The notes below the pieces were generated by a model. That model was given only the letters and a program-made list of their open reading frames with translations. It was not told the origin of the DNA and did no database searches. 64,000 nucleotides of DNA, from positions 1-64,000 of the forward strand of contig NZ_JAPFGB010000031.1 in the NCBI RefSeq assembly GCF_026241095.1, in the 5' to 3' direction. Source of the DNA: Saccharopolyspora sp. NFXS83 (GTDB lineage Bacteria; Actinomycetota; Actinomycetes; Mycobacteriales; Pseudonocardiaceae). Every line of letters starts with the position of its first letter. Position 1 is the first letter of the stretch. Of the stretch, positions 52,968 to 60,933 are shown piece by piece. The translations under genes and the position numbers were made by a program.

Positions 52968-53402
52968 TCAGGCTCCGATGTTCGTGATGGAGAAGCTCTC
53001 GTAGTGGTCGTCGGTGTAGAAGAACTCCTTGCCCCCACCGACGACGAAGCGGCGGGCGCCGCGGTCGTCGCTACCGGGGGTCTCTACCGTGTACTCCTTG
53101 TAGTAGCCGTCCTCGCAGTCCGGCAGGATGCCCTCGCGGTTGGAGAAGGTCTGGTCGTCCTGCGGGTACGGGTACGGGCCGCCGGCCTTGATCAGCTCCA
53201 CGGTGTCGGTGGCCTCGGGGGGCAGCGCCGAGAGGTTCACCGGGGGGAACTCGGCGGTGTCACCGCACACGGCGGCGGCGATCTGCTCGGTCTGGGCGGT
53301 GGCCGGACCGGCGGCCACCGCAGCGGCGGAGACCCCGAACAGGCCCGCGACGGCGAGCAGCCCGGCCAGCAGGACGTTCATGGCTTTCGACGAGATCTTC
53401 AT
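52968..53402 (-). CDS. Secreted guanyl-specific ribonuclease (RNase Sa/T1 family)
   Basis: 144 residues. Signal peptide (about 1-31, ending VAAG), then the microbial RNase fold close to Streptomyces RNase Sa: LPPEATDTVELIKAGGPYPY, NREGILP, YYKEYTVETPG, RGARRF, TDDHYESFSI. The catalytic Glu (about 103), Arg (118) and His (133) equivalents of RNase Sa are all present, as are two cysteines (46, 96) in place of the usual disulfide pair. It cleaves RNA after guanosine outside the cell. No inhibitor gene lies beside it. Confidence 0.93.
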   Translation of the reverse strand: MKISSKAMNVLLAGLLAVAGLFGVSAAAVAAGPATAQTEQIAAAVCGDTAEFPPVNLSALPPEATDTVELIKAGGPYPYPQDDQTFSNREGILPDCEDGYYKEYTVETPGSDDRGARRFVVGGGKEFFYTDDHYESFSITNIGA

Positions 53403-53504
53403 GCCGCGGACGCTAACTCCCGGTCATGATCACCTGGCGCGTTGTCGTGAACACGAAGCCGAACGCGAGCACAGTTCACCCGGGCGTGGCCCTATTGTCG
53501 ATCC

Positions 53505-53960
53505 GTGACATCTCCCGTTCTCCGGCGAGCCGCCGAAACCGACCTGGACGCCATCGTCGACCTGCTCGCCGACGATCCGCTCGGGCGCACCAGGGAACGC
53601 CCCGGTGACCCCGCGTACGCCGCCGCTTTCGCCGCGATCGACGCCGACCCGAACCAGCTGCTCGCCGTCGCGGACCTCGACGGGGCGGTCGTGGGAACGC
53701 TGCAGCTGACCTTCATCCCGGGGCTGTCCCACGCGGGCGCCACCCGCGCGCAGCTGGAGGCGGTGCGGGTGCGGCCGGACCGGCGCGGCGACGGGCTCGG
53801 CCGGGAACTGGTGCAGTGGGCGATCGAGCAGGCCCGGCAGCGGGGCGCGGCGATCGTGCAGCTCACCAGCAACGCCTCCCGCGAGCGGGCGCACCGGTTC
53901 TACGAGCGGCTCGGGTTCGAGCACAGCCACGTCGGCATGAAGCTCGACCTGCGCGGCTGA
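53505..53960 (+). CDS. GNAT-family acetyltransferase
   Basis: 151 residues. Acetyl-CoA-binding motif A is VRVRPDRRGDGLGRELVQWA (about 88-107), followed by LTSNASRERAHRFYERLGF, a pattern common in aminoglycoside/peptide N-acetyltransferase-like proteins. The GTG start has no ribosome site; TATTGT lies 6 nt before it, so the transcript may be leaderless. Substrate unknown. Convergent with coaD, 8 nt apart. Confidence 0.88.
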   Translation: MTSPVLRRAAETDLDAIVDLLADDPLGRTRERPGDPAYAAAFAAIDADPNQLLAVADLDGAVVGTLQLTFIPGLSHAGATRAQLEAVRVRPDRRGDGLGRELVQWAIEQARQRGAAIVQLTSNASRERAHRFYERLGFEHSHVGMKLDLRG

Positions 53961-53968
53961 GCGGGGGC

Positions 53969-54463
53969 TCAGGAACCTTCGGCGTTGCGCTCCTCGACGC
54001 GCTGCACCAACCGCTGCTCGATCTTCGGCGGTACCAGGCTGGCCACGTCACCACCGTAGGTGGCGACCTCCTTGACCAGGGAGCTCGCCAGGAAGCTGTA
54101 GAGCGGGTTGGTCGACATGAACAGCGTTTCGACCCCGGACAGCCGCTGGTTCATCTGCGCCATCTGCAGCTCGTAGTCGAAGTCGCTGACCGCGCGCAGG
54201 CCCTTGACGATCGCGGCGATCCCGTTGGTCTGGCAGTAGTCCACCAGCAGGCCGTGCCAGGAGTCGATCCGCACGTTCGGCCACGGCGCGGTGACCTCTC
54301 GCAGCATCTCCAGCCGTTCCTCGACGGAGAACAAGCTGCGCTTGCTCTTGTTCACCAGGACCGCGACGACCACCTCGTCGAACAGGCCCGCGGACCGCTC
54401 GATGATGTCGAGATGACCGTTGGTGGCAGGGTCGTAGGAGCCTGGGCACACGGCACGCCTCAT
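53969..54463 (-). CDS. coaD: Phosphopantetheine adenylyltransferase
   Basis: 164 residues, full length. It forms dephospho-CoA from 4'-phosphopantetheine and ATP. The nucleotidyltransferase signature is [15 protein letters not shown] (with T/HxGH as TNGH); [16 protein letters not shown] and [15 protein letters not shown] are further family motifs. The start MRRAVCPGS is standard, with the TTG/ATG extension upstream not conserved. It lies downstream of rsmD as in mycobacteria, with 159 nt between. Confidence 0.96.
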   Translation of the reverse strand: MRRAVCPGSYDPATNGHLDIIERSAGLFDEVVVAVLVNKSKRSLFSVEERLEMLREVTAPWPNVRIDSWHGLLVDYCQTNGIAAIVKGLRAVSDFDYELQMAQMNQRLSGVETLFMSTNPLYSFLASSLVKEVATYGGDVASLVPPKIEQRLVQRVEERNAEGS

Positions 54464-54622
54464 GAGGCGGGACGTTAGCACCGGCGGACACCGCCCTCAG
54501 GCCGGACGTGTCGGGGGTCACCGCCACCGGGGCCGGTCGGATCCGCCCCTCGTCCCACTCCTCCTTCGCGGCTTCGACAGCGGCGTCCTGCGCGGATCGC
54601 CCGCCGGGTCGCGTGGCCGGGG

Positions 54623-55207
54623 CTACCGGGTTTCGGCGTCGGATTCCGCGTCGTCGTCGAGGCAGGCCCAGTGCACGGCGGTGTCGCCGTAGCGGCGGGT
54701 GCGCTCCCGGGTGAGCGGCGCGGGCCACGCCGGGTCGCCGCTGCGGGTCGACTGCTCCAGGACGACGAGGCCGCCGGAAGCGGTCCAGCCGCCGGTGGCC
54801 AGCGCGTCCAGGACCTGGGCCAGCCGAGCGGGGTCGAGGTCGTAGGGCGGGTCGGCGAGCACCAGGTCGTAGGGTTCGGCGGGCGGGGTCGCCAGCGCGG
54901 TCTCGGCCTTGGCCTGTTCGACGGCGACGTCGCGGAATCCGAGCGTGGTGGCGTTGCGGCGGATGATCTGCGCGGCCCGCCGATCGGCCTCGACGAAGGT
55001 GGCGTGCCCGGCCCCGCGCGAGAGCGCTTCGAGACCGAGCGCGCCGGAGCCGCCGTAGAGGTCGAGCACCCGAGCACCGTCGAGGTCCACGGCCGCTTCG
55101 AGGGCGCTGAACACGGCTTCCCGGACCCGGTCCGAGGTGGGGCGGGTCCCGCGCGGCGGGACCTCGATCCGTCGGCCTCCCGCACTGCCTGCCACGATCC
55201 GCGTCAC
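54623..55207 (-). CDS. rsmD: 16S rRNA (guanine966-N2)-methyltransferase
   Basis: 194 residues. RsmD marks: RIVAGSAGGRRIEVPP, RPTSDRVREAVFSAL, SAM-binding LDLYGGSGALGLEALSRG, and catalytic motif LADPPYDLD. GTG start. It methylates helix 31 of 16S rRNA in the 30S subunit. The acidic tail (DDDAESDAETR) is variable. Confidence 0.94.
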   Translation of the reverse strand: MTRIVAGSAGGRRIEVPPRGTRPTSDRVREAVFSALEAAVDLDGARVLDLYGGSGALGLEALSRGAGHATFVEADRRAAQIIRRNATTLGFRDVAVEQAKAETALATPPAEPYDLVLADPPYDLDPARLAQVLDALATGGWTASGGLVVLEQSTRSGDPAWPAPLTRERTRRYGDTAVHWACLDDDAESDAETR

Positions 55208-55313
55208 CGGGACAGTTTCGCACCGGCCGCGGACTCGGCGGTCGCGGGTGCGAGGCCTGGTTCTGATCTCGGGCGGTTCCGCGTGCGCCGGGCTCGTCGA
55301 GTCGTCGCCCTGC
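55208..55313. other. Upstream region of rsmD
   Basis: Short region without a gene, holding the rsmD promoter, next to repeat copy C. Confidence 0.35.
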
Positions 55314-55489
55314 CAGCGGCGAAGCCGCTGAGCGGTGACCACCTGGGACACCGGACCACCGGCGGTTTCTCAGCGGCCTTCTCGCGAGGACGGCCGTTCC
55401 GCCGAGCGAAGGAGCTGCTCGGGAAAGGGGTCCCGCAGTGAGAAGGCCGCTGAGGTTCCGCTACCCGGACACCCGCGCGAAAAGATCAG
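55314..55489 (-). repeat. Modular 3' repeat, copy C
   Basis: On the minus strand CTGATCT (55489-55483) lies 21 nt after the L,D-transpeptidase stop, then GGGTGTCCGGGTAGCGGAAC and CTCAG. The 17-nt arms are 55369-55385 and 55438-55454 (16 of 17 paired); the inner stem near CCGTTCC/GGAAAGG has one mismatch. The small hairpin CAGCGGC-gaa-GCCGCTG is at 55314-55330, as in copy B. Confidence 0.85.
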
Positions 55490-55510
55490 ACCAGGTTCGG
55501 ACGACGCCGC

Positions 55511-55966
55511 TCACTGGACGACTTGGACCTCGTCGCCGGGGTTGAGCGTGTCGAAGAACTTCTTCGACGCGGTGGTCGACAGGTGGATGCAGCCGTTGGA
55601 CTCCTGCTCGAGGCTGCCCTCGTGGAAGGCGACCCCGGTCTTGGTGAAGAACACCGAGTTCGGCATGGGCGCGTTGTTGAACTCGGTGCTGCGGTGGTCC
55701 GCGTCCTTCCAGAGGACCTTGTGCGTCCCGACCGGTGTTTCCGAGCCCACCTTGCCGGACGTCAGCGGCACCGGGCCGTAGAAGCCCGTGCCGTTCTCCT
55801 GCAACCAGGCCTGCTTGGACGACAGGTCCACGCAGGCCTTCGCGGTCGCCTGGCACGGCGTCACGTCGCCGGCGTCCGCGTAGGCAGCGGCGCCGGTGAG
55901 CGCACCCCCGGCGACCAGGGCGGCCACGGTGGCCACTCTGCCGAGACGCTTGTTCACGTTGCGCAT
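55511..55966 (-). CDS. Secreted L,D-transpeptidase (YkuD family)
   Basis: 151 residues. Signal peptide (RLGRVATVAALVAGGALTG, cleavage near AYADA), then a single YkuD domain: VDLSSKQAWLQENGT, SGKVGSETPVGTHKVLWKD, VFFTKTGVAFHEG and the catalytic SNGCIHLS (Cys about 127). It makes 3-3 cross-links in peptidoglycan or attaches proteins. ATG has AGGAAGG upstream; an in-frame GTG three codons earlier is possible. No LysM or Ig-like domain, so it is a short form. Confidence 0.9.
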   Translation of the reverse strand: MRNVNKRLGRVATVAALVAGGALTGAAAYADAGDVTPCQATAKACVDLSSKQAWLQENGTGFYGPVPLTSGKVGSETPVGTHKVLWKDADHRSTEFNNAPMPNSVFFTKTGVAFHEGSLEQESNGCIHLSTTASKKFFDTLNPGDEVQVVQ

Positions 55967-56268
55967 GGGCTTCACGTCCTTCCTGCCTTCGCAGTTCACT
56001 CCACAGTGCCACAGGCACAAGGGTTCGAACACACTGCGTTCCCGGAATTGCGCTCAACCCCAACACTTTCATCCCATCGGACCCACAAACGCTGGTCATC
56101 CTGGGGTTTCCGATCACCCGAGATCGAATTCACCTTGCCCCGCAACGCATTTCCGCCCGCGGGCACGTGATCGCGCACGTTCCGGCGCCGACCCGAGGCG
56201 GTGTTCGAGCAGGGCGGCGGGAGAGGCCCGCCACGACGACCGCGCGGTGACCTCGCCGAGGGCCGGGT
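55967..56268. other. Intergenic region, no gene seen
   Basis: 302 bp with locally lower GC (56000-56160), probably the promoter of the L,D-transpeptidase gene. No gene, clear hairpin or repeat was found. Confidence 0.35.
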
Positions 56269-57069
56269 TCAGCCGCGCGGAGTCGCCACGGCGGCGTAGC
56301 AGGCGGCGCGGGACGGGTCGTGACCCGCCGCCGGTGGTCCGTCCGGGCGCCAGTCCGCCGGGTACACCAGACCGGGCTCGACGAACTCGAAGTCGGCCAG
56401 CAGCCCGGTGATCTCCTCGCGGGACCGCAGCACCATCCGCTCCGAGCTGCCCGCGTTGAACGTCTCCACGGTGCGGTGCACCTCGGGGTAGTCGTCGGCC
56501 GTCATGTGCGAGAACACCAGGAACGAGCCGGGCCGCATCACCTCCCGGTACGCGGCGAGCGCGGCGGCCGGGTCGTCCTCCTTGGTGAGGTAGTGCGTCA
56601 TGGCCACCATCAGCACCGCGACCGGCTCGTCGAAGTCGAGCAGCTCCAGCGCGTCGGGATCGGCGAGGATCGACTCCGGTTCGCGCATGTCGGCGTGCAG
56701 CACGCGGGTGTTCGGGTCCTCTTCGAGCAGCGATCGGCTGTAGGCGACGGCGACGGAGTCGATGTCCACGTAGACGACGCGCGCACCCCGATCACCGCGC
56801 TGCGCGATCTCGTGCACGTTGCCGACGGTCGGCATGCCGGAACCGAGGTCGAGGAACTGCCGGATCCCGGCCTGCTGGCAGTACCGCACGGCACGGCCGA
56901 GGAAGGCGCGGTTGTCCCGCGCGGGCTGCGGTGTCGCCGGGAAGATCTTCTTGATCTCGTCGAGGACCCTGCGGTCGACCGCGAAGTTGTGCGAGCCGCC
57001 GAGGCCGTAGTCGTAGATCCGGGACGCGCTCGACTTGCTGATGTCGGCACCTCGGGGCAGCTCCACCAC
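56269..57069 (-). CDS. SAM-dependent methyltransferase, DUF574 family
   Basis: 266 residues. Actinobacterial DUF574 pattern: SKSSASRIYDYGLGGSHNF at the start, RDNRAFLGRAVRY, SAM-binding QFLDLGSGMPTVGNVHEIA, VVYVDIDSVAV and DFDEPVAVLMVAMTHYL. GTG start (VVELPRG) with GGAGGAAACC upstream. Members are numerous in actinomycetes, and substrates are mostly unknown. It stands alone between the L,D-transpeptidase and pyc. Confidence 0.9.
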   Translation of the reverse strand: MVELPRGADISKSSASRIYDYGLGGSHNFAVDRRVLDEIKKIFPATPQPARDNRAFLGRAVRYCQQAGIRQFLDLGSGMPTVGNVHEIAQRGDRGARVVYVDIDSVAVAYSRSLLEEDPNTRVLHADMREPESILADPDALELLDFDEPVAVLMVAMTHYLTKEDDPAAALAAYREVMRPGSFLVFSHMTADDYPEVHRTVETFNAGSSERMVLRSREEITGLLADFEFVEPGLVYPADWRPDGPPAAGHDPSRAACYAAVATPRG

Positions 57070-57265
57070 GGTTTCCTCCGTCGCTTCGCGCCCGGCGGCG
57101 AGTCTCACCGGGCACGCGGTCCCCGCCCGCCTCGCGGGTCCCGCAACGATGCAAACGGTACCTGCAAGATTCCGCAACACTCCCCGGTCGCCGCTCACGA
57201 CCCCGGAAACGCCGGTGGCGCAGGTGCCCGGAGCACCTGCGCCACCAGCGCGGACGAGAAGGCCG

Positions 57266-60200
57266 TCAGCCGATCTCGATGATCAGGTCGCCGCCTTCCA
57301 CCTGCTGCACCTGGCCGATGGCCAGCCGCTTGACCCGTCCCGCCTGCGGAGCGGTGATCGCGGCCTCCATCTTCATCGCCTCGATGGTCGCGACGGTCTG
57401 CCCGGAGCTCACCTCGTCGCCCTCGGCCACCGCGAGCGTGACGACACCGGCGAACGGCGAGGGCACGTGGCCAGGGCTGCCGCGGTCGGCCTTCTCCGCC
57501 ACCGGCAGGTCCGTGGCCACCGACCGGTCGCGCACCTGGATCGGACGCAGCTGCCCGTTCAGGATCGCCATCACCGTGCGCATGCCCCGCTCGTCGGCCT
57601 CGCTGATCGCCTCCAGGCCGATGAGCAGCCGCACGCCCTGATCGAGGTCCACGGAGTACTCCTCCCCCGGGCGCAGCCCGTAGAAGAAGTCCTTGCTGCG
57701 CAGCAGCGACGTGTCCCCGTAGGTCTCGCGGTGCTCGGTGAACTCCTTGGTCGGCTTGGCGAACAGCAGCCGGTTGAGGGTGGCGCGCCGGTCCTCCACG
57801 AGTCCGGTGCGGTCCTCCGCGGTGAGTTCGGCGAGCTTGCGCTCCCCGGTGCGCCCTTCCAGCGCCCTGGTGCGGAACGGCTCCGGCCAGCCGGCCGGCG
57901 GTTCGCCGAGTTCGCCCTGCAGGAAGCCGATGACCGAGTCGGGGATGTCGAACCGGTGCGGCTCCGCCTCGAAGTCGGCGGGGTCGACCCCGGCCCCGAC
58001 CAGGTGCAGCGCCAGGTCACCGACGACCTTGGAGGACGGGGTGACCTTCACCAGCCTGCCGAGGATGCGGTCCGCGGCCTCGTACATGGCCTCGATCTCT
58101 TCGAACTTGTCGCCGAGGCCGAGCGCGACGGCCTGGGTGCGCAGGTTCGACAGCTGACCGCCGGGGATCTCGTGCCGGTACACGCGGCCCGTCGGCGCGG
58201 CCAGGCCCGCCTCGAACGGCTGGTAGATCTTGCGCACCGACTCCCAGTACGGCTCCAGGTCGCACACCGCGCGCAGGTCCAGTCCGGTGGCGCGGTCGGT
58301 GTGGTCGGTGGCGGCGACCACCGACGACAGCGCCGGCTGCGAAGTGGTGCCCGCCAGCGAGGCCGAGGCCCCGTCGACGGCGTCCACTCCGGACTGCACG
58401 GCGGCCAGGTAGGTCGCCAGCTGCCCGCCCGGAGTGTCGTGGGTGTGCAGGTGCACCGGCAGGTCGAACTCCCTGCGCAGCGCGGTGACCAGCTCCGCGG
58501 CGGCCGGAGCGCGCAGCAACCCGGCCATGTCCTTGATCGCCAGCACGTGCGCGCCCGCGTCGACGATCTGCTCGGCCAGCCGCAGGTAGTAGTCCAGCGT
58601 GTAGATCTTCTCGGCCGGGTCCAGCAGGTCGCCGGTGTAGCACAGCGCCACCTCGGCCACGGACTTCCCGGTGTCGCGCACGGCCCGGATCGCCGGGCGC
58701 ATCTGCTCGATGTCGTTGAGCGCGTCGAAGATCCGGAAGATGTCGATGCCGGTGTCGGTGGCCTCCTGCACGAAGTGCTCGGTCACCTCGGTGGGGTACG
58801 GCGTGTAGCCGACGGTGTTGCGCCCGCGCAGCAGCATCTGCAGGCAGATGTTCGGCACCGCCTCGCGCAGCTTCGCCAGCCGCTCCCACGGGTCCTCGGC
58901 GAGGAACCGCAACGCCACGTCGTAGGTGGCGCCGCCCCAGCACTCCAGCGACAGCAGCTCCGGCGTCATCCGCGCCACGTGCGGTGCCACGGCCAGCAGG
59001 TCCTTGCTGCGCACCCGCGTCGCCAGCAGCGACTGGTGGGCGTCGCGGAAGGTCGTGTCGGTGACGCCCACGGCGTCGGATTCCCGCATCCAGCGCGCGA
59101 AGCCCTCGGGCCCGAGTTCGGTGAGCCGCTGCTTGGAGCCTTGCCGCGCCGGTGCCGTCAAGTCGATGTCGGGCAGCTTGAACACCGGATCCGGAACGGT
59201 CGGACGCGACCCGTTGGGCTGGTTCACGGTGACGTCGGCCAGGTAGTTCAGCAACCGGGTGCCGCGGTCCGCGGAGTGGCGTGCCGTGAGCAGGTGCGGG
59301 CGTTCCTCGATGAACGAGGTCGTGACGCGCCCCGCGGCGAAGTCGTCGTTGTCCAGCACAGCCTGCAGGAACGGGATGTTCGTGGCGACGCCGCGGATGC
59401 GGAACTCGGCTAGGGCGCGCCGGGCGCGGGCCACCGCGGTCGGGAAGTTCCGCCCGCGGCAGGACAGCTTCACCAGCATCGAGTCGAAGTGCGCGCTGAT
59501 GCTGGTCCCCGCGAACGCGGTGCCGCCGTCGAGCCGGATCCCCGCACCGCCCGGCGAGCGGTAGGCGCTGATCATGCCGGTGTCCGGGCGGAATCCGTTG
59601 GTGGGGTCCTCGGTGGTGATGCGGCACTGCAGCGCGGCGCCGCGCAGCCGCACCTCGTCCTGCGTCATGCCGAGGTCGGCGAGCGTCTCACCGGCGGCGA
59701 TGCGCAGCTGCGACTGCACGAGGTCCGCGTCGGTGACCTCTTCGGTGACGGTGTGCTCGACCTGGATGCGCGGGTTCATCTCGATGAACACGTGCCTGCC
59801 CTGCTCGTCGACGAGGAACTCGACGGTGCCCGCGTTGACGTAGCCGATCTTGCGGGCGAAGGCGACCGCGTCGGCGCAGATGCGTTCGCGCAGCTCGGGG
59901 TCCAGGTTCGGGGCGGGCGCGATCTCGATGACCTTCTGGTGCCGCCGCTGCACCGAGCAGTCCCGCTCGTACAGGTGGATCACGTTGCCGGCCTGGTCGG
60001 CGAGGATCTGCACCTCGATGTGCCGCGGGTTCACCACGGCCTGCTCCAGGATCACCGTCGGGTCGCCGAAGGCGGACTCCGCTTCGCGCATGGCGGCTTC
60101 GAGCGCTTCGCGCAGTGCGCCGAACTCGCCGACGCGGCGCATGCCGCGCCCGCCGCCCCCGGCGACGGCCTTGACGAACACGGGGAACTGGAGGGATTCG

Positions 60201-60643
60201 CCGACGGACATGAGCTCGTCGATGTCCGCGGACGGCGCCGAGGAGTCCAGCACCGGCACGCCCGCCTCGCGGGCGGCGGCCACTGCGGTGGCCTTGTTCC
60301 CGGTCATCTCGAGGATGTCGTGGCTCGGCCCGACGAAGGTGATGCCCGCGTCGTGGCACGCCTTGGCCAGGTCCGGGTTCTCCGACAGGAAGCCGTAACC
60401 CGGGTAGATCGCGTCGGCGCCCGCGGTCTGCGCCGCTTTGATGATCTCGTCGACCGACAGGTAGGCGCGGACGGGATGTCCGGGCTCGCCGATCTCGTAG
60501 GACTCGTCGGCTTTCAAGCGGTGCAACGAGTTGCGGTCTTCGTGCGGGAACACCGCGACGGTGCCCGCGCCGAGCTCATAGCTCGCGCGGAAGGCTCGAA
60601 TCGCGATTTCGCCACGGTTGGCGACGAGGACCTTGCGAAACAT
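57266..60643 (-). CDS. pyc: Pyruvate carboxylase
   Basis: 1125-residue biotin enzyme making oxaloacetate from pyruvate and bicarbonate. The biotin carboxylase domain is at about 1-450 (FRKVLVANRGEIAIRAFR, GGGGRGMRRV, EMNPRIQVEHTVTE). The carboxyltransferase domain is at about 535-800 (DTTFRDAHQSLLATRVR, HLHTHDTPGG). The biotin carboxyl carrier end has EAMKMEA. AGGAGGTAGCC precedes the ATG. The pyc-recG-DAK2 order follows mycobacteria. Confidence 0.97.
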   Translation of the reverse strand: MFRKVLVANRGEIAIRAFRASYELGAGTVAVFPHEDRNSLHRLKADESYEIGEPGHPVRAYLSVDEIIKAAQTAGADAIYPGYGFLSENPDLAKACHDAGITFVGPSHDILEMTGNKATAVAAAREAGVPVLDSSAPSADIDELMSVGESLQFPVFVKAVAGGGGRGMRRVGEFGALREALEAAMREAESAFGDPTVILEQAVVNPRHIEVQILADQAGNVIHLYERDCSVQRRHQKVIEIAPAPNLDPELRERICADAVAFARKIGYVNAGTVEFLVDEQGRHVFIEMNPRIQVEHTVTEEVTDADLVQSQLRIAAGETLADLGMTQDEVRLRGAALQCRITTEDPTNGFRPDTGMISAYRSPGGAGIRLDGGTAFAGTSISAHFDSMLVKLSCRGRNFPTAVARARRALAEFRIRGVATNIPFLQAVLDNDDFAAGRVTTSFIEERPHLLTARHSADRGTRLLNYLADVTVNQPNGSRPTVPDPVFKLPDIDLTAPARQGSKQRLTELGPEGFARWMRESDAVGVTDTTFRDAHQSLLATRVRSKDLLAVAPHVARMTPELLSLECWGGATYDVALRFLAEDPWERLAKLREAVPNICLQMLLRGRNTVGYTPYPTEVTEHFVQEATDTGIDIFRIFDALNDIEQMRPAIRAVRDTGKSVAEVALCYTGDLLDPAEKIYTLDYYLRLAEQIVDAGAHVLAIKDMAGLLRAPAAAELVTALRREFDLPVHLHTHDTPGGQLATYLAAVQSGVDAVDGASASLAGTTSQPALSSVVAATDHTDRATGLDLRAVCDLEPYWESVRKIYQPFEAGLAAPTGRVYRHEIPGGQLSNLRTQAVALGLGDKFEEIEAMYEAADRILGRLVKVTPSSKVVGDLALHLVGAGVDPADFEAEPHRFDIPDSVIGFLQGELGEPPAGWPEPFRTRALEGRTGERKLAELTAEDRTGLVEDRRATLNRLLFAKPTKEFTEHRETYGDTSLLRSKDFFYGLRPGEEYSVDLDQGVRLLIGLEAISEADERGMRTVMAILNGQLRPIQVRDRSVATDLPVAEKADRGSPGHVPSPFAGVVTLAVAEGDEVSSGQTVATIEAMKMEAAITAPQAGRVKRLAIGQVQQVEGGDLIIEIG

Positions 60644-60933
60644 GCCGGCTACCTCCTGGACAGGTGTCGGACGGTCCCGAAACCGTACCGCGAAAATTCC
60701 GCCTGCCGAGAGGATCAGCGCGTGACCCACATCATTCGGTTATGTTGACCTGCGATTACAGCGACCCCGCACAAGGCCCTGCGAAAAGAAAATCCGCGAT
60801 TCTTCCGTTTCCGGAACGATCCGGCCCGAGATCCACCCGCCGCCCGGAGGGCGCTGTTCACCTCCGGGCGATCCCGCCACGGAAACGCGCCCGGCCCCGC
60901 CCGGTTGCGGTCGCGGTTCCACGAACCCCGGCG

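Noticed and set aside
52664-53504. Search for a barstar-like inhibitor next to the RNase gene
   Set aside because: Neither strand has an 85-95 residue acidic frame with barstar features.
54464-54622. Possible small gene between rsmD and coaD (reads ...AVEAAKEEWDEGRIRPAP...)
   Set aside because: Codon use looks plausible, but the frame runs on into coaD in a different register with no stop or credible start.
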